Below, piece by piece: positions 5,289 to 5,584 of a DNA stretch of 5,584 nucleotides. Under the pieces are notes generated by a model. It was given only the letters and a program-made list of their open reading frames with translations. It did not search any database and had not been told where the DNA came from. This stretch comes from Gammaproteobacteria bacterium (GTDB lineage Bacteria > Pseudomonadota > Gammaproteobacteria > SZUA-140): NCBI GenBank assembly GCA_026982145.1, contig JALSHQ010000057.1, positions 1-5,584 of the forward strand, in the 5' to 3' direction. Each line of letters opens with the position of its first letter. Positions within the stretch are counted from its first letter, which is position 1. Made by a program: the position numbers and the translations under genes.

Positions 5289-5584
5289 ATGAAGCGCTAC
5301 TGCACCCCCCTCATTCTGTTCACTTTACTGTGTGCAGGTTACACAAAACAGCTGCTGGCAGCGCCGCTTTGGATTCAAGGTTGGCAGCAGGCCAGTGAGA
5401 TGAACACTGCGCGTGCCGGCGCTGCTATTTTGCAAGCGAATGGTGTGATTTATGCGATTGGGGGTATCGATGGGCGTGACTTCCTAAGCACCACGGAATA
5501 CAGCAAAATAAAGCCGGACGGAACACTTGAACCATGGAAGCGCAGTGCGGTGCTTAATGATGCCCGTGGTTTTTTTGATGCAGT
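5289..5584 (+). CDS. Exported Kelch-repeat protein, N-terminal part (runs off right edge)
   Basis: I translated 98 complete codons from the ATG at 5289. Residues 1-25 form a signal peptide (MKRY, hydrophobic 7-16, likely SPase I cleavage after LLAA); Cys15 is not in a lipobox. Residues about 33-83 form one Kelch blade: ASEMNTARAGAAI, NGVIYAIGG (51-59) with the diagnostic Gly-Gly, then Tyr71, DGTLEPW and Trp83 at the expected spacing. A second blade begins with LNDARGFFDA. Kelch repeats build beta-propellers used for binding or, in some bacterial enzymes such as NanM, sugar epimerisation; no specific activity is visible here. It follows the second FGE-like gene by 91 nt in the same direction with no clear terminator, so membership of the same operon is likely. 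The ribosome-binding site (CGGATAAG) is weak. Confidence 0.85.
   Translation, partial: MKRYCTPLILFTLLCAGYTKQLLAAPLWIQGWQQASEMNTARAGAAILQANGVIYAIGGIDGRDFLSTTEYSKIKPDGTLEPWKRSAVLNDARGFFDA

Overview
The window looks like chromosomal DNA of a gammaproteobacterium with an elaborate periplasmic c-type cytochrome complement. The main reasons are the thiD-thiE-hemL gene order, which is the order known in Pseudomonas aeruginosa, and a close match of the HemL part to enterobacterial HemL. Genus cannot be read from the sequence. A sulfur- or nitrogen-oxidising lineage is only a guess from the cytochromes.

Left part (1-2151, minus strand): a cofactor operon transcribed thiD -> thiE -> hemL. ThiD phosphorylates hydroxymethylpyrimidine twice, ThiE couples the product to the thiazole to give thiamine phosphate, and HemL makes 5-aminolevulinate for haem. 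thiD and thiE overlap by 4 nt, and hemL starts 32 nt after thiE and runs off the left edge. Middle (2271-2638, minus strand): a single-gene unit for a small exported cytochrome c of the c-551 type, ending in a clear intrinsic terminator at 2271-2300 that separates it from thiD.

A 451-nt divergent intergenic region (2639-3089) follows. It has no gene, a good sigma70-like promoter for the rightward genes at 2973-3001, and interlocking inverted repeats just downstream of it.

Right part (3090-5584, plus strand): an unusual set of exported proteins. The first is a fusion of a membrane-targeting segment, a two-haem (two CxxCH) module and a formylglycine-generating-enzyme-like (FGE/SUMF1) domain. 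The second, overlapping it by 4 nt, is a haem-less FGE-like paralogue that lacks the cysteine pair and carries a charged helical insertion. The third, 91 nt on and cut by the right edge, is an exported Kelch beta-propeller protein. No sulfatase is present, so classical sulfatase maturation is not supported by context. I infer an uncharacterised periplasmic redox system in which the haem module passes electrons to or from the FGE-like fold; its substrate is unknown. The c-551 protein next door is a plausible but unproven electron partner.
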